NCBI RefSeq assembly: GCF_009727055.1
Contig: NC_052350.1
Span: 24,600,678-24,664,677 of the forward strand
Source of the DNA: Benincasa hispida
Lineage: Eukaryota; Streptophyta; Magnoliopsida; Cucurbitales; Cucurbitaceae
Direction of reading: 5' to 3'
DNA length: 64,000 nt
Of this stretch, positions 51,160 through 62,958 are shown one piece after another; the first letter of the stretch is position 1, and every line of letters begins with the position of its first letter. The translations under genes and the position numbers were made by a program. The notes beneath the pieces are model-generated. The model searched no databases and had not been told where the DNA came from. It saw only the letters and a program-made list of their open reading frames with translations.

Positions 51160-52937
51160 GATATATGTGGACCTATTAACCCACCAAGTGAACCATTAAG
51201 ATATTTTATGGTATTAATAGACGCATTCAGCAGATGATCACACGTGTGCTTATTATCAAGTCAAAATCTTGCATTTGCAAGATTACTTGCTGAAATAATT
51301 AAGTTAAGAGCACAATTTTCTGATTAAACAATTAAGACCATTTGTCTTGATAATGCTGGTGAATTTATATCTCAAGCTTTTGATAATTATTGTATGTCAA
51401 TTGGAATAAGTGTTGAACATCATGTAGCTCATGTTCATACACAAAATGATTTAGTTGAATCATTCATAAAACGTTTGCGGTTAATTACTAGACCATTGCT
51501 TATAAGAGTTAAGCTTCCTACATCTGTATAGGAACATGCTATTTTGCATGTGGCATCACTTGTACGCATTATGCTAGTAGCTTATCATAAGTACTTGCCA
51601 TTACAATTAGCTTATGGCCATGAGCCAGATATTTCCCATCTGAGAATTTTTGGATGTGCAGTATATGTTCCAATTACTCCACCACAATATACTAAGATGG
51701 GTCCTCAAAGGAGGTTAGGAATATATGTTAGATATGATTCCCCATCAATTATTAAGTATTTTGACCCTGACAGGTGATGACTGCACGATTTACTGATTTT
51801 TGTTTTAATGAAACAAAATTTTCAACATTGGGGGGAGGGATTAAAAAGTTGGAAAAAGAAATTACATGAAATGCATTGTTATTGTCTCATTTAAATCCCT
51901 ATACAGATCAATGTGAACTTGAAGTTTATAAAATAATTCATTTGCAAATATAGCAAATAAGTTACCATATGCATTTATAAATGCTAAGAAAGCAACTAAG
52001 TCATATATACCAGCTACAAACGTTCTAATAAAAGCAATAAGTTGTCACTAATGAGTCTGGGACACACCAGAAACGTGATAAACTATTCAGTTCCAAAGAT
52101 AAAAATCCTCGAAAAAGAAATAGTCAATAAATGACTCAGTTAATAATATGGATGTTCTAGAAGAAATCCTATATATAAGTACTCATAAGGATATTAAAGT
52201 AAATGAGGATAATAATGAGATCTCAATAAATTATGGAACCATATAAGTTGACAATTTGCAGACAATGTTATTCACGATATTGTTTATGAAAGTGAGTATG
52301 AAAAATATCAACATAGAAAGGATTGACTAATGTGGAAAGAAACAATCCAATATAAATAAACTCATTTTTCAAATTTTGAGAACTAGTAGTTCAGACATCA
52401 ATGAATGTCAAACATGTATGATACAAGTGGAGTATTTGTAAAACAAATATAGAGAAGCCACAAGATATAAAGCCAGACAGATCCCATCATAATTCTCACA
52501 ATAGACTGATATTAATTATGAGAAAACATATTCTCTAATGGTCGATATACAATACCATGACATATTCCTCCAAAAGAAGAATATTGGAGTAGAGTTAAAC
52601 ATATAGTATGTTTTATTTGAGAATTAGTTTACATTGATTTATTTTATTCTAATAAATCTAATTATGATCTAGTTGGTTATGAAGATGCAAGTTAGTTATC
52701 TAACCCAAACAAGCTAGATCTTAAATAGGTTATTTAGTACATGGAGAAGAATTTTTATATCATGACGATCAATGAAACAAACCATATGACTACTTCCTCA
52801 AATCATGCTGAAATTCTTGCAATTCATGAGGCTAGTCGAGAATGTGTATGACTAAGATAAATGACTCAGTACATTTGTGGAACATGTGGTTTGTCTTCTA
52901 GTAAAAATCTTCCAATGATATTATACGAAGACAACAT

Positions 52938-54497
52938 TGTTAGGGATGATGCCCTAAACTCTCATGTCCTGTAGTTTGTAAACACAGTTTTGAACAAACG
53001 CTTGTGATGTATAATATATGATATTTTCTTCACTTATTGTCTATGAACATTGGATGTTTTATATGCTTTACCATAAACCAATAAACTAAAATCCCTAGTT
53101 ATCGTTTGTAACTTAAGCATGTATGTGGAGACATACAAGTGGATCATGTTTTAAGTGATAACCAAAATGGTCTGTAGTATATGGATATAAGAGGGAAACC
53201 TTATCCTGATAACGCTACAGATGCGGCCCGCTTTGTAGAATAGTTACAAGTATTGTGACTTACTATAGATGGTCTGATCCTGATCATTCATGTGGGGGAC
53301 ATGCGAGCGGGGGCGTCCTATACAAAGAATTTGTATAAGACCTGACCACGAAATGTTAACGTCTCGTTATATAACGTCGTTCATGATAGAGACTCCACTT
53401 CACTAGAATGACCATAGGTAATATGACCTCAATCCTAAGTGAGTTGGGAACTCCTGCCTTTGAGAACGATCTTTTGATTTGTATAGGTGCGAGGAAAATG
53501 GATATAAATATGATTTGTATCTAGTGGAGGAGAAAACACTATGGTTTATATGTGATATTAAACTATAGGTTAATGAATATAATATGATTATATTTATTAT
53601 TTTAATTGGACAATTATAGGATAATCGTGCTGGCGTTTTCTCCGTAACCATATGTTAGTGGGTGGTTTCATTTAGTTTTTGTAACTTAAGAATAAAATGA
53701 AAATCGTTTTCATTTTGTAAGAGATCAGATAATATGCTCATGCATTGTGTATACAGCCTATCGCATAGCAAACCAAGAGCTTACACGATAACTCAAAGTT
53801 TCTACACGATCGTATGCATGTGCACCTCTTTCTAAACGATCGCATAGGATTTGCTAAACGATTGTCTAGCTCTTTCCTAAATGATCGCGCGCTCGAGCGT
53901 TTACTAAACAATCGTCTATACGATCACAACCTATTTACTAAACGATCGTGTACCTTCTTCTAAACGATCAAGCATTGTCTATACGATAGACCCNACCTAT
54001 TTACTAAACGATCGTGTACCTTCTTCTAAACGATCAAGCATTGTCTATACGATAGACCCTGCCTTCTCCCACTTATCCGGTCATTGTATACAATCTACCT
54101 TTCCTCTACCAAATCCAACAGAGCCTATACCTCCTGGATTCTCACCCCGAGAATACCGAGGGTTCTTAGTGGTGGTGTCATCCCTATTGTTGCTGTGTTT
54201 TTGTGGAGGCTGTTCATGGGTAGACGATCGGAATTTTGGTGAACAATTTTCTTGGACGTTCCAGCGAGAGCGAGAGGAGCAGACCTTTGGAGAGAACGAG
54301 ATTTGATGTGGAGAAGTGTTCTTCAATTGTATGTTTTCTTGTTTTCTTGTTATTTAGTTCTCAAAGCATACCTGTAATTATTTGTATATTGCATATCTGT
54401 TCTCTTAGATTGTAAATGTGGTAATTCTGTCATAGTGAGTTTGGAACGATCCACTTGCGCTCAGAGGTACTCTTGTATAAGAGTTCCTTCAAATACA
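52938..54497 (+). repeat. Solo LTR (about 1560 bp) inserted in the copia RNase H region
   Basis: Starts TGTTAGGGATGATGCCC and ends TTCAAATACA. AACAT lies on the left (52933-52937) and again at 54497-54501, so the target duplication is 4-5 bp depending on how the shared A is assigned. The interior holds a CGATCG-rich field at 53760-54060 and a promoter-like leader after 54060. The two halves of RNase H resume on either side. Confidence 0.82.
53760..54059 (+). repeat. Array of AAACGATCG-type motifs
   Basis: About ten or more copies of (T)CTAAACGATCG or TATACGATCR words at intervals of 15-30 bases, many centred on the palindrome CGATCG. An ambiguous base N at 53994 sits between two identical 65-bp segments (53929-53993 and 53995-54059). 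Confidence 0.85.
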
Positions 54498-54887
54498 ACA
54501 TGCATATCCTAAATCAAAGGAGGATATATTAAAGGAGATGGAACAAATCATATTTCACCAAAGCTTTTCTATACTCGTGATCTTGAAGAAAATGGTGACA
54601 TCATTGTACAACAAATTTGTTGTAAGGATAACCTACCAGACTTATTTACCAAAATCATTACTAACTGCAACCTTGAAGAAATTAGTACACAATATTGGAA
54701 TGTAGTGACTCAGAGATCTCAAGTGATATTTTCATGAGGAGTAAATATACTTTTTTTTTAAAGAATATTAGATTATATGAAATATGTACTCTTTTTTCTT
54801 CACTAAGATTTTTTTCCCAATGGGTTTTTTCCTAATAAGGTTTTAACGAGACATATTTCATATATATAATGGGCATCTAAGGGGGAG

Positions 54888-55249
54888 TATTCTAAATATT
54901 ATGATAATAGATGCCTATTAGATATTCATACTTAGTGTCCATGGACCATGTGTCAACATTATACATTATTAATGCCAATGTAACTCACGTCCTACTTGTT
55001 AAATTGTCTATAAATAGTGGGGTTTTGGAATACACACATTGTGCAAAATCTAAAAAGATTGGAGAAAATGGAGAAATCCATCATTTTTATTTTATTTACT
55101 TTTGTTATTTATTTATTTAATATTATTTATATATTATGTTTAATTTATTTTAATATTTATTTATTTTATTATTATATTATATTATATCTATTTTAATATT
55201 ATATTTTATTGGTATCCGTGTTTCCATTGTTCTTTTCAAGTTCACAACA
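54888..55249 (+). repeat. 3' LTR of the copia element
   Basis: Follows the polypurine tract directly and matches the 5' LTR. It differs mainly by small insertions in the AT-rich tail. Confidence 0.85.
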
Positions 55250-57658
55250 AATTCATCATTTGTTGAATAATATCAGTTGAAAAATACTTCTTTTCGTTTG
55301 TTGAGAAATACTTCTTTTCGTTTCTAAGTTTTGAGTTTAATTTTCAATTAGTCCTTAAATTTTAAAATATATTATGTGTGTAGTCTATAAATACTCATTT
55401 GGATTTTAATACAGTTCCTAAGTTTCAAAATGTTATAATTTTATGTTTGAGGTTTAAATTTAATTTCAATTTGATTCTTAGATTACAAAATTTACAGTTT
55501 TAACTTCATTATTTCATTAAATACTCACTTTTCATTTTTTTTATTGATTATGTCTTTTAATTAATTTAAAGAATTATAGTTAATTAAATGTCAGTATTTT
55601 TTTCCATCAATAATAAAACTAATATTTAAAGTTCACTTCATAATCATTTTAAATTAATTAATAGACACTAACGTCAAAATTAAAAGTTAGTTTTTAATGA
55701 AAAATTCATATTAAAAGTATAAAATTTGAAACCTATGGACCAAATTGAACCAAAACTCAAAATTTAAGAAGTAAAAGTGTAATATTTTGAAACTTAGAGA
55801 TTAAATTGAAATCAAACTCAAAATTTAATGACTAAAGTGTAACATTTTGAAACATAGAAATTAAATAGAAACTAAACCCAAAACCTAAGGACCAAAATTA
55901 TTTTTTTCTTAGTTTCATTATATATAAAAAAATTTAAAACTATGCCGTTGATTTCAATTATACTCTTAAACTTTGAAAAGTTTTATTTTAATCATTTGAA
56001 GATTTGAAATTTATTTCACAACAACCTCCGTAGACTTTTACCATTATATCATGGATGAAAATGTTTGTTTCCACTTATGTGCACAAATCTAAATACATAC
56101 AAGAAAAACAATATATAAAAAATGACATATATGTGAACCATACATATGTTATCATCTTCTTCTTTTCAAGTTTTCATCCTCGCGTAGGTCTATAATTTTC
56201 TCCCTAACCATGACCCTAAATTTACTTCTCCTGTGTGTAGTTTAGATTGTGGACATAAGCAATAGTCAATATATAAGCAAACATAAAATTTTAATTTCTT
56301 TTATGAATTTAGCAACAAAAGTCTATAGGATGTTTTGAAATAAATTTTAAGCTTCAAAGTTCAAGGTTATAATTGAAACTCAAACCTACACGAACATTTT
56401 TTTAATTATTTAATTAATAATATAATATTTTCATATTCCATCTTGCATCTTTTTCAACTTTGGAAAAAATAAATGTATTGCAAGTTTTGGTTTAAATATA
56501 ATGTCTCTAAACTTTTTTTAAAAACTTTAACTTCAACATGCATTCTTTCCTATGTAGTGTTGTCAAGATACATTATTACTAAAGAAAGAAAGCACTAAAA
56601 TTCATCCTAATTTATCTTGATTATTATCCAACTTATGTTTTTTTTTTTCTTTTCTTTTCTTGTTAGTTGTTGTATGGTTATCACACTATACATACAAAGA
56701 AGAGGAAATTTGCATCTAGCTAGGTTGATTTTTATAGGATAAGAAAGCCAAGTGGCACCAACCAATCCTAACGAGACCTATATGTCACAATAATCATATG
56801 TGATAGTTTACAAAGAGACCAAGTTTACGATATAAGGTTTAATTTGAAGTTCAATGATAAATTATGATGTAAACATAAGATTATAATTCACACCCATTTT
56901 AAAAATTTTGTCCGTATTGATTCAAAACAATAAGAACTAATTTTTGTGTCATGAATTTTGTTTCATTTCTAGTTTAACGATATGTGAGACTATGATAATT
57001 TTGAATTTCAAACTTTTTAACTAATTCAAGTGGAGTATTAGGAGTGAATTTTATATTATTCATCGAGATCTATAATATGCATTAGAATAATCTTAATGTG
57101 ATATTTTACAAAGGAGAGATCAAGTTTATTAGATAAGATTCACTTTGAAGTCCCATTATAAATTATGACGTAAATTTATCTTTTCAACAAATTTTGTCCA
57201 CGTTAATTCAAAACATAAATGAAAGAACTCATGTTTGTGTCATCAAATTTATTTCATTTTTAGTTTAATTTGTGAGATAGAAAATTGGAACAAAAAGGGT
57301 GAATTTAACAAAGTAATTAATTTTTATTTATTTCTAAGGAGAAGAAAAGGAAGAAAGGTTGATATTTTGTTGGAGACATAAGGAGATAATTATGAGAATA
57401 TGATTAGAGGGAAGTGGGGAAGGTGGCACAAAAAAAAAAAAAAAAAAGCAAAGGAAGGAGGGGGGGCCCATAGTGTACCAAAAAAGTCAATGGACGAAGT
57501 GATTTGACTGTGGAAGGTTTGTTTTGGGAGACAGAAACATCGGGAAGCTTTCCACTTTGTCGACACCTTGTCGCTTCCCCTTACCATTCATCGTATCCTA
57601 TCCTATTCCCCTTCCTTTATTTTTCTTCATCTCTCTTTTTCTAATATAAAATCTCCTC

Positions 57659-57696
<38 letters not shown>

Positions 57697-57734
57697 AACA
57701 TCTTTCATCTCTAACATTTCATACAACTAATAAT

Positions 57735-58085
57735 TTCGTCTGCCAACTTTAATTTATAACGATTTAATTTTTATATTTTCAATTTTATAATAATTTAGTA
57801 TTTAAACTTTATTATGTAATAATTTAGTTCTTACACTTTCAAATTTGTAATGATTTAGTCTTTACCGTATAAATTAGTGTTAAAATTTAATAATATTTTT
57901 TGCATAAATAAACCGATAAATTAATTAGAGACTCAATATTCTTACAAAATACATAGTCTATATCACGAAATAATAAAAAAATTGATATCTAATTTTGATG
58001 ATTTTTCTTTTACGTTTGGAACTAAATTATTACAAATTTGAAAATACAAGGTTTAAATTGAGTTTAGGGACCAAAAGTGTTTTTT
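57735..58085. repeat. Foldback MITE-like element
   Basis: The left arm (CTTACACTTTCAAATTTGTA and flanks, about 57830-57865) pairs with the right arm (TTACAAATTTGAAAATACAAGG, about 58030-58052). The outer parts read like the 'all positions A/T' foldbacks elsewhere in the window (8.5, 21.7 and 55.4 kb). Confidence 0.5.
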
Positions 58086-59117
58086 AACTTATATATATAG
58101 TTTAAAAATTGAAGTTGATGAAATGTTAAGAACTCAATATTAAGAAACACGGACAAAGATATATTTAAATTGGGATGTCTGATGCATATTTTACAAAAAT
58201 AATATAAAAATAAAAAAATATTCAAATTCAAATGACGGAGAATGAATCAATCTAATTATAAATATAACAAATGTTTACTACCTATTAGTGATAGACCCTG
58301 ATAAACATATATCATTCATAGACACTGCCATTTTACTATATTTTAAAATATATTTAGCAGTTTTTCCTTTTAAAACAATTAACCTTAGTAAATAGATTAT
58401 CTCTTTTAAAAATAAATCAAAATTTGCATTATTTATATTAAAGAAAAATCAATGTACGCCTTAAGGGTTGTATCAATTTCAATCATGAATTAATAATTGT
58501 ATTAATTTAAATCCTAAATTTTCATAAATGTATTAATTACATACTTCATTATGTTCTGTTTGGGTATCATATGAGACTTGTGATTTGATCAATTGGACCC
58601 TTAAATTTTTATAAACGAATCAATTTAGACTCCTAACTAATATTTCCTTCGAAAATTATCCTTACATCAATTCTAATCAGTCCATTTTATTGATCTAAAA
58701 CTTAAAAAAATTTGCACACATGTAAGGATTAAAAGCATGGACTACGTTCAAATATAATCTTAATAAAAATCTAAATTGATTAACTTTAAAGTTAAAACAA
58801 TTATATGTTTCTCATGATATATTTCAAACTAAGTCTGAATAGATTATGTAAATTTACAAAAGTTTGAGATTTAAATTAATAGATTTACTAGTTTATGGTT
58901 TAAATCGATACCGTTCTCAAAGAAAAAGGGTGTAAAATGAAATTTTACCCATATATTATATTTATATTAGTGATATTTTGTTACTTTTCTTTTATGTTTC
59001 ATAAAAAAATTTATGATATAATATATATGTTAATTTACCTTTATGTCGATATCGAATTCATAAAAATATGAAAATACTAATAAGTAGATGATTTTTTCTC
59101 GAGGCATGTAGATAAAA

Positions 59118-59154
<37 letters not shown>

Positions 59155-60832
59155 AGTTAGAAGGTTATGGTAATGCTATTAGGCCAGCCAAAACCAGTTG
59201 CCGCACGCGGCTTGAAGAAAAATAAAGGGAGAAGAAACGCATTTTTTTAATATATAGAGAAAAAAAAAATCCACTAATAACGCCATGCAATAATTCTGTC
59301 AGTTTCATTTCATTTCATTTTATTTTTTTTAGAAAAATAGATTTGAAAGATCATGATAAGTGATTATCAAATAAATTCGTCGTTATCAATATTAAAGTGA
59401 TACAGTTCCATGGTGACATAACAAACAAGCGTCTTTTTGTAGTAATATTAATTATTAATTTTTGAATCGGCTAATTGCATGAACTATTAATTAATAACAA
59501 TTTGATATACTGTTGAACTTTGATATTCAAGTTGTCTGATCTAACTATTCGAATTAATGTTATTTCATTTTTACAAAAATAAGAAAAAAGATAAAAAAAA
59601 AATTTAAATCATAAGATAGTTTAATAAAAAGAAAGATTTCCATTTGTGTGTATCAAACATCCTTCTATAATTTAAAACACAACACAATTACTTGAATATA
59701 TATATATATAGCAAATAGTGTAAGAGATATTAAGAATCTACAATCATCTTAATTAGGGTAATTATTCACATGAGACCATGAATATAGTGCCTAATAGTCT
59801 TAGGAATAGTTTCGAGAGCAAGAAAGTTTCAAATTGATGTTTTAAGCGTTCCATTATCCTTCATTTATGTGTTTAGGAATAGTGACAATCTACCTAACAA
59901 ATTTTCCAATAATGAAGTTTGTATCAATTTTATTATCTTTGAATCTTGGAAAATTATTCAATAATTTTACTTGTTCTCTCATCATTTTCTACTCATAGTT
60001 TTCACATTTACTATGTCAACATTCGAATATTCTTAACAAATTTTAGAGCGTAAAAACAAGTTTTTAAAAACTATCTTTTTAGTTTTCAAATTTTTTCACT
60101 TTGATTTTAATAATACTCATAAAATATAGACCAAAAAACACTGATACCAATATACAGAAGTGATGCTTATGAACTTAACTTTCAATTTTTGTGTTTCATA
60201 AACTTTTAAACTTCAATATTTGTTAAACTTTTGATTTTAGACTTTAATAAATTCTCTATTCTTTTTAATAAGCCAGTGTAGTTTTCAAATTTTTAAGACT
60301 CACAAGAGTGAAAGTTCCTTTAAGTTTTATTGGACATAAAACTTCGTTTGATATCTAATAAATCAGTAAATTTTTAAAATTCTCAAATATGTTTAGAGAC
60401 TTATTCAATACAAAATTTAAAATTTATGAAAATTATTAGATATTTTCAAGTACATGTACTCAATAGACACAGAAACCTTAAATTTAGGGATTGACTAGAT
60501 ACTTTTTAAAAATTTTGAAAATTAAATAGACACAAATCTAATAGTTTACAGATTAAAATATTATAATTTAACTTAACAATAAACATACATCAATCTCAGG
60601 CTCACATACTAATTAAGTCGATTAATATTTAAAATAATTATGATAGGTAATACTTTTAGAACTAATAATTAAATGAATAGCAACATTTTAAAAGAATTAT
60701 AAATGTAGTAAAATCGATAAATGATAGATTTTATTGCTAATAGACTTTTATTAGTGATATTTTCTCTCATTGATTGACTCTAATAATTCGATATAAATTT
60801 TACCATACTTATTTGCCAACAAGAGCGTAGCT

Positions 60833-60905
60833 CAACTGACATACAGTTCATACTATCAACCTCGTGGTTTGAGGTTCAATTTCCTCACTCCACACTTTAA
60901 TTACA
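60833..60905 (+). repeat. tRNA-derived SINE-like sequence
   Basis: GCGTAGCTCAACTGACATAC (A box) and GAGGTTCAATTTCCTC (B box) lie about 35 bases apart, as in a tRNA or SINE head. The arms do not fold into a proper cloverleaf and there is no clear 3' stem partner, so it is not called a tRNA gene. Confidence 0.5.
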
Positions 60906-61847
60906 ATATCTTTCCAATTTTTTTTTACCATATTTGTATTTTTTTTTGCAAGGTACCATGTTTGTTAATATTTGAGATGTGATTTGCTATATTTGAATAG
61001 ATATGTTCGTGTATATTTTTCTCCGATAGATTAAAAAAAATACTAATAGAATAAATTAATAATTTAGGCCCTATAAACTAAGCAATAAATTTCTAAACTA
61101 ACTTAACTATATTAGGATGAAGATACAATGGGCCATCCTTGGTTTATGAGCCGGTCCCAAAAATAAATACATAACATAATTATGTTGAAGACTACTTTTA
61201 ATATATTTTATGAGAGAGAGAGCATGCAATGATGCTTGGCATGTGTATCAAGTATAATGCATTTTGTGAGCAAATACATTGCATTTAGTTTTTTTTTCTT
61301 AGAAACATTTTAATTTGTTATAGTTGTTAAGAAGCTTCACTGAATGTGCTTGCTTTAATTTTTCACACATACCCACTTTAATTAATTAATTATTAATTAA
61401 TTAATTAATTATTAGCACAGTTCATGTACTTGGTTATACTAATCAAGCACGTTGGATTCCCAATCTTTATCCTCTTTTTACGCCTAATTATATAAATTTA
61501 ATGGGGGAGACAAAAAAAAAAAGTTTTAATTTCTACTTTTTTTTTAATGTTTATTTGCATTGCTTTATCATAAAGAAAATAAAGGGCTTTTGTCAGAAAT
61601 ATTATAATTGAGGGGGAGCGGGTGCAATTCTATAAAACTATACTTTTTTTTTTTTTTTCTTTTGGTCTCAATTATGAGATCGTTGTCTGACAAAATGGCT
61701 ATAATTGGAATCTTGTTTAGAAAAGAAATAATAATGGTGTGTAGGCTTGATTTTGTAAAAGGAGATCTATAAATTTGTCTTAATAACGGTAGCTAAATCA
61801 TGATTATATTTCTTAATCTCCCAATTTGAATTTTGGACGGCTTAGTT

Positions 61848-61941
61848 TAGGTAATTGGTATGTACTTTTTCTCTTAAAATTAAAAGTTTAATAAGCTAGG
61901 TAATTGGTATGTACTTTTTCTCTTAAAATTAAAAGTTTAAT
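61848..61941 (+). repeat. Direct duplication, period 50 bp
   Basis: The segment AGGTAATTGGTATGTACTTT and onward (44 bases) occurs twice without change at 61848-61891 and 61898-61941. Confidence 0.9.
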
Positions 61942-62139
61942 CACTTATTATTACTACGGTTATATTAATAAAAAAGTAAATTTTAGGAAAACGCAAGGAT
62001 TAGCATGTTTGGAACTAATTCTATTATATAAATTACTTAAAAGTAATTGGATTTTGTCAAGTTGGGATTGTTATTTGATAATCATTCGAAAATTGGGTTT
62101 GTTTTCTCATAATTTTTGTTGTCTCAAATTTTGATATGG

Positions 62140-62308
62140 CTAATGTTGTTAATCATGTAGGTAGTGACCTTTTTGAATTGAGTGACTTGAGGAGATTATC
62201 TCCTTGTTCGAGGTTGTTTGGATTGTGTCTTTCGCATAATGTTTGAGAGTGACAAATAGAGTGGCACATTATCTCGCTCGTGCAACGGCGTCTTTCAATA
62301 ATTAAAAG
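62140..62308 (+). pseudogene. LINE RNase H (RVT_3-like) relic
   Basis: One frame ends VTNRVAHYLARATASFNN and stop. This resembles the C-terminal motif of plant LINE RNase H domains, where relatives read like 'GN.VAH.LAR'. An internal stop precedes it. The upstream part (DLFELSDLRRL) lies in another frame. It is a small fragment with no flanking polymerase. Confidence 0.55.
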
Positions 62309-62421
62309 GATATTGTCCTTTTAGAAACTATTTAGGAAAATACTGTTGTTTTCAAACTATTTGTAAAAATATTGTTGTTTTTGTTTTAAATAAGTCGAGG
62401 GTTGAATAATATTTAATTATC

Positions 62422-62600
62422 ATTCCGGAGACATTCCTCTATCAAAAGATCGTATTTCTAAATTTTCATAAGGCCTCCCTGGAATTCCTTCCAAAGCTTG
62501 TTGAATAATTTTTACGGATTCTGTCATATCAGCAAGTCTGACTAAATAACAAACTAATGAATCTCCTTCTTTTTGCCACTGAACTTCCCAATCAAATTCG
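62422..62600 (-). pseudogene. ndhH: Nuclear plastid DNA insert (NUPT): fragment of chloroplast ndhH
   Basis: The minus strand from 62600 down encodes [20 protein letters not shown], then [20 protein letters not shown], then [16 protein letters not shown]. This is a clear match to the middle of the NDH-H subunit of the plastid NAD(P)H dehydrogenase-like complex. Only about 60 of some 393 residues are present. There is no start, and the insert is bounded on one side by a GAGCGAGA repeat and on the other by AT-rich DNA. Several residues that are usually conserved have changed, which fits a non-functional nuclear copy. Confidence 0.85.
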
Positions 62601-62697
62601 AGAGCGAGATTATGAGAGAGAGCGAGATTTTGAGAGAGCGAGATTTTGAGTGTGAGCGTGAGCGAGAGCGAAATGGCGAGATTTTGATAGAGAACGA
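62600..62697 (+). repeat. GAGCGAGA simple repeat next to the NUPT
   Basis: Words GAGAGCGAGATT and GAGCGTGAGCGAGAGC are repeated. The same motif occurs inside the MULE (32.4-33.1, 40.9 and 41.3 kb). Confidence 0.8.
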
Positions 62698-62958
62698 GAA
62701 TACCGTACAAATTTTCCTTTTTTTTCCTTTTTAATTATTACACATTCCACCTTCTTCTTTCTAATCCTTTCTTCTTTTATTTTTTTTTTTATTTTTCATT
62801 TTATAAAAATAGTTTCTAAAAATATTTTATTATTTTATTTAAACTCTAAAATGAATAAATTAAAAAAATAATAACTCATAAAAATAAAAAAATGTAAATT
62901 AAATATCTCATTTATATAAAAATAATTACAAAAATCAATGTGTCCCACAAGACGGACG

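Larger units (their letters stand above)
49340..54735 (+). pseudogene. copia gag-pol polyprotein, broken and lacking the reverse transcriptase core
   Basis: Recognisable parts in order: the zinc knuckle CFRCGTTDHWPRTYC (about 49640-49690), and the protease LADSATTHTILTSRKYFS (about 50070-50130). The GAG-pre-integrase part is near 50490-50620 (RLGHPRSIMMRRIIENS). The integrase core runs from 50640 (FLERIHGDI) on, past a solo LTR, with the acidic residues in FMVLIDAFSR and CLDNAGEFIS and the downstream LRIFGCAVYVP (51640-51675). RNase H (HAEILAIHEASRECVWLR, 52800-52850) is interrupted by a second solo LTR and resumes near 54530-54720 (HISPKLFYTRDLEENGDI, DNLPDLFTK). The RT catalytic region, expected at about 52400-52600, is deleted. 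Many stops are present. Confidence 0.85.
48550..55249 (+). mobile_element. Ty1/copia retrotransposon, dead, with two nested solo LTRs
   Basis: The LTRs are at 48550-48926 and 54888-55249. Inside, in copia order, are a zinc-knuckle gag end, protease, integrase and the end of RNase H, then the polypurine tract AAGGGGGAG (54879-54887). Flanking AATTT (48545-48549) and AATTC (55250-55254) may be a target duplication with one change. The LTRs begin TATT and end CA instead of the usual TG...CA, so the exact left limit is uncertain by a few bases. Confidence 0.82.
55250..62130. other. Long AT-rich intergenic region
   Basis: No gene is seen. Foldback MITE-like inverted repeats lie at about 55330-55920 and 57735-58085. 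(AT)n microsatellites lie at about 57666-57692 and 59121-59152. An A tract lies at 57430-57447 next to a short G-rich stretch (GGAAGGAGGGGGGGCCC). A tRNA-like relic lies at 60833-60905. An exact short duplication lies at 61848-61941. Confidence 0.55.

Noticed and set aside
60833..60905. tRNA gene candidate
   Set aside because: A- and B-box words are present, but acceptor and anticodon stems do not pair well; a SINE relic is more likely.
62420..62710. Functional ndhH gene
   Set aside because: Only about 60 residues, no start, altered conserved residues, fused to a simple repeat.
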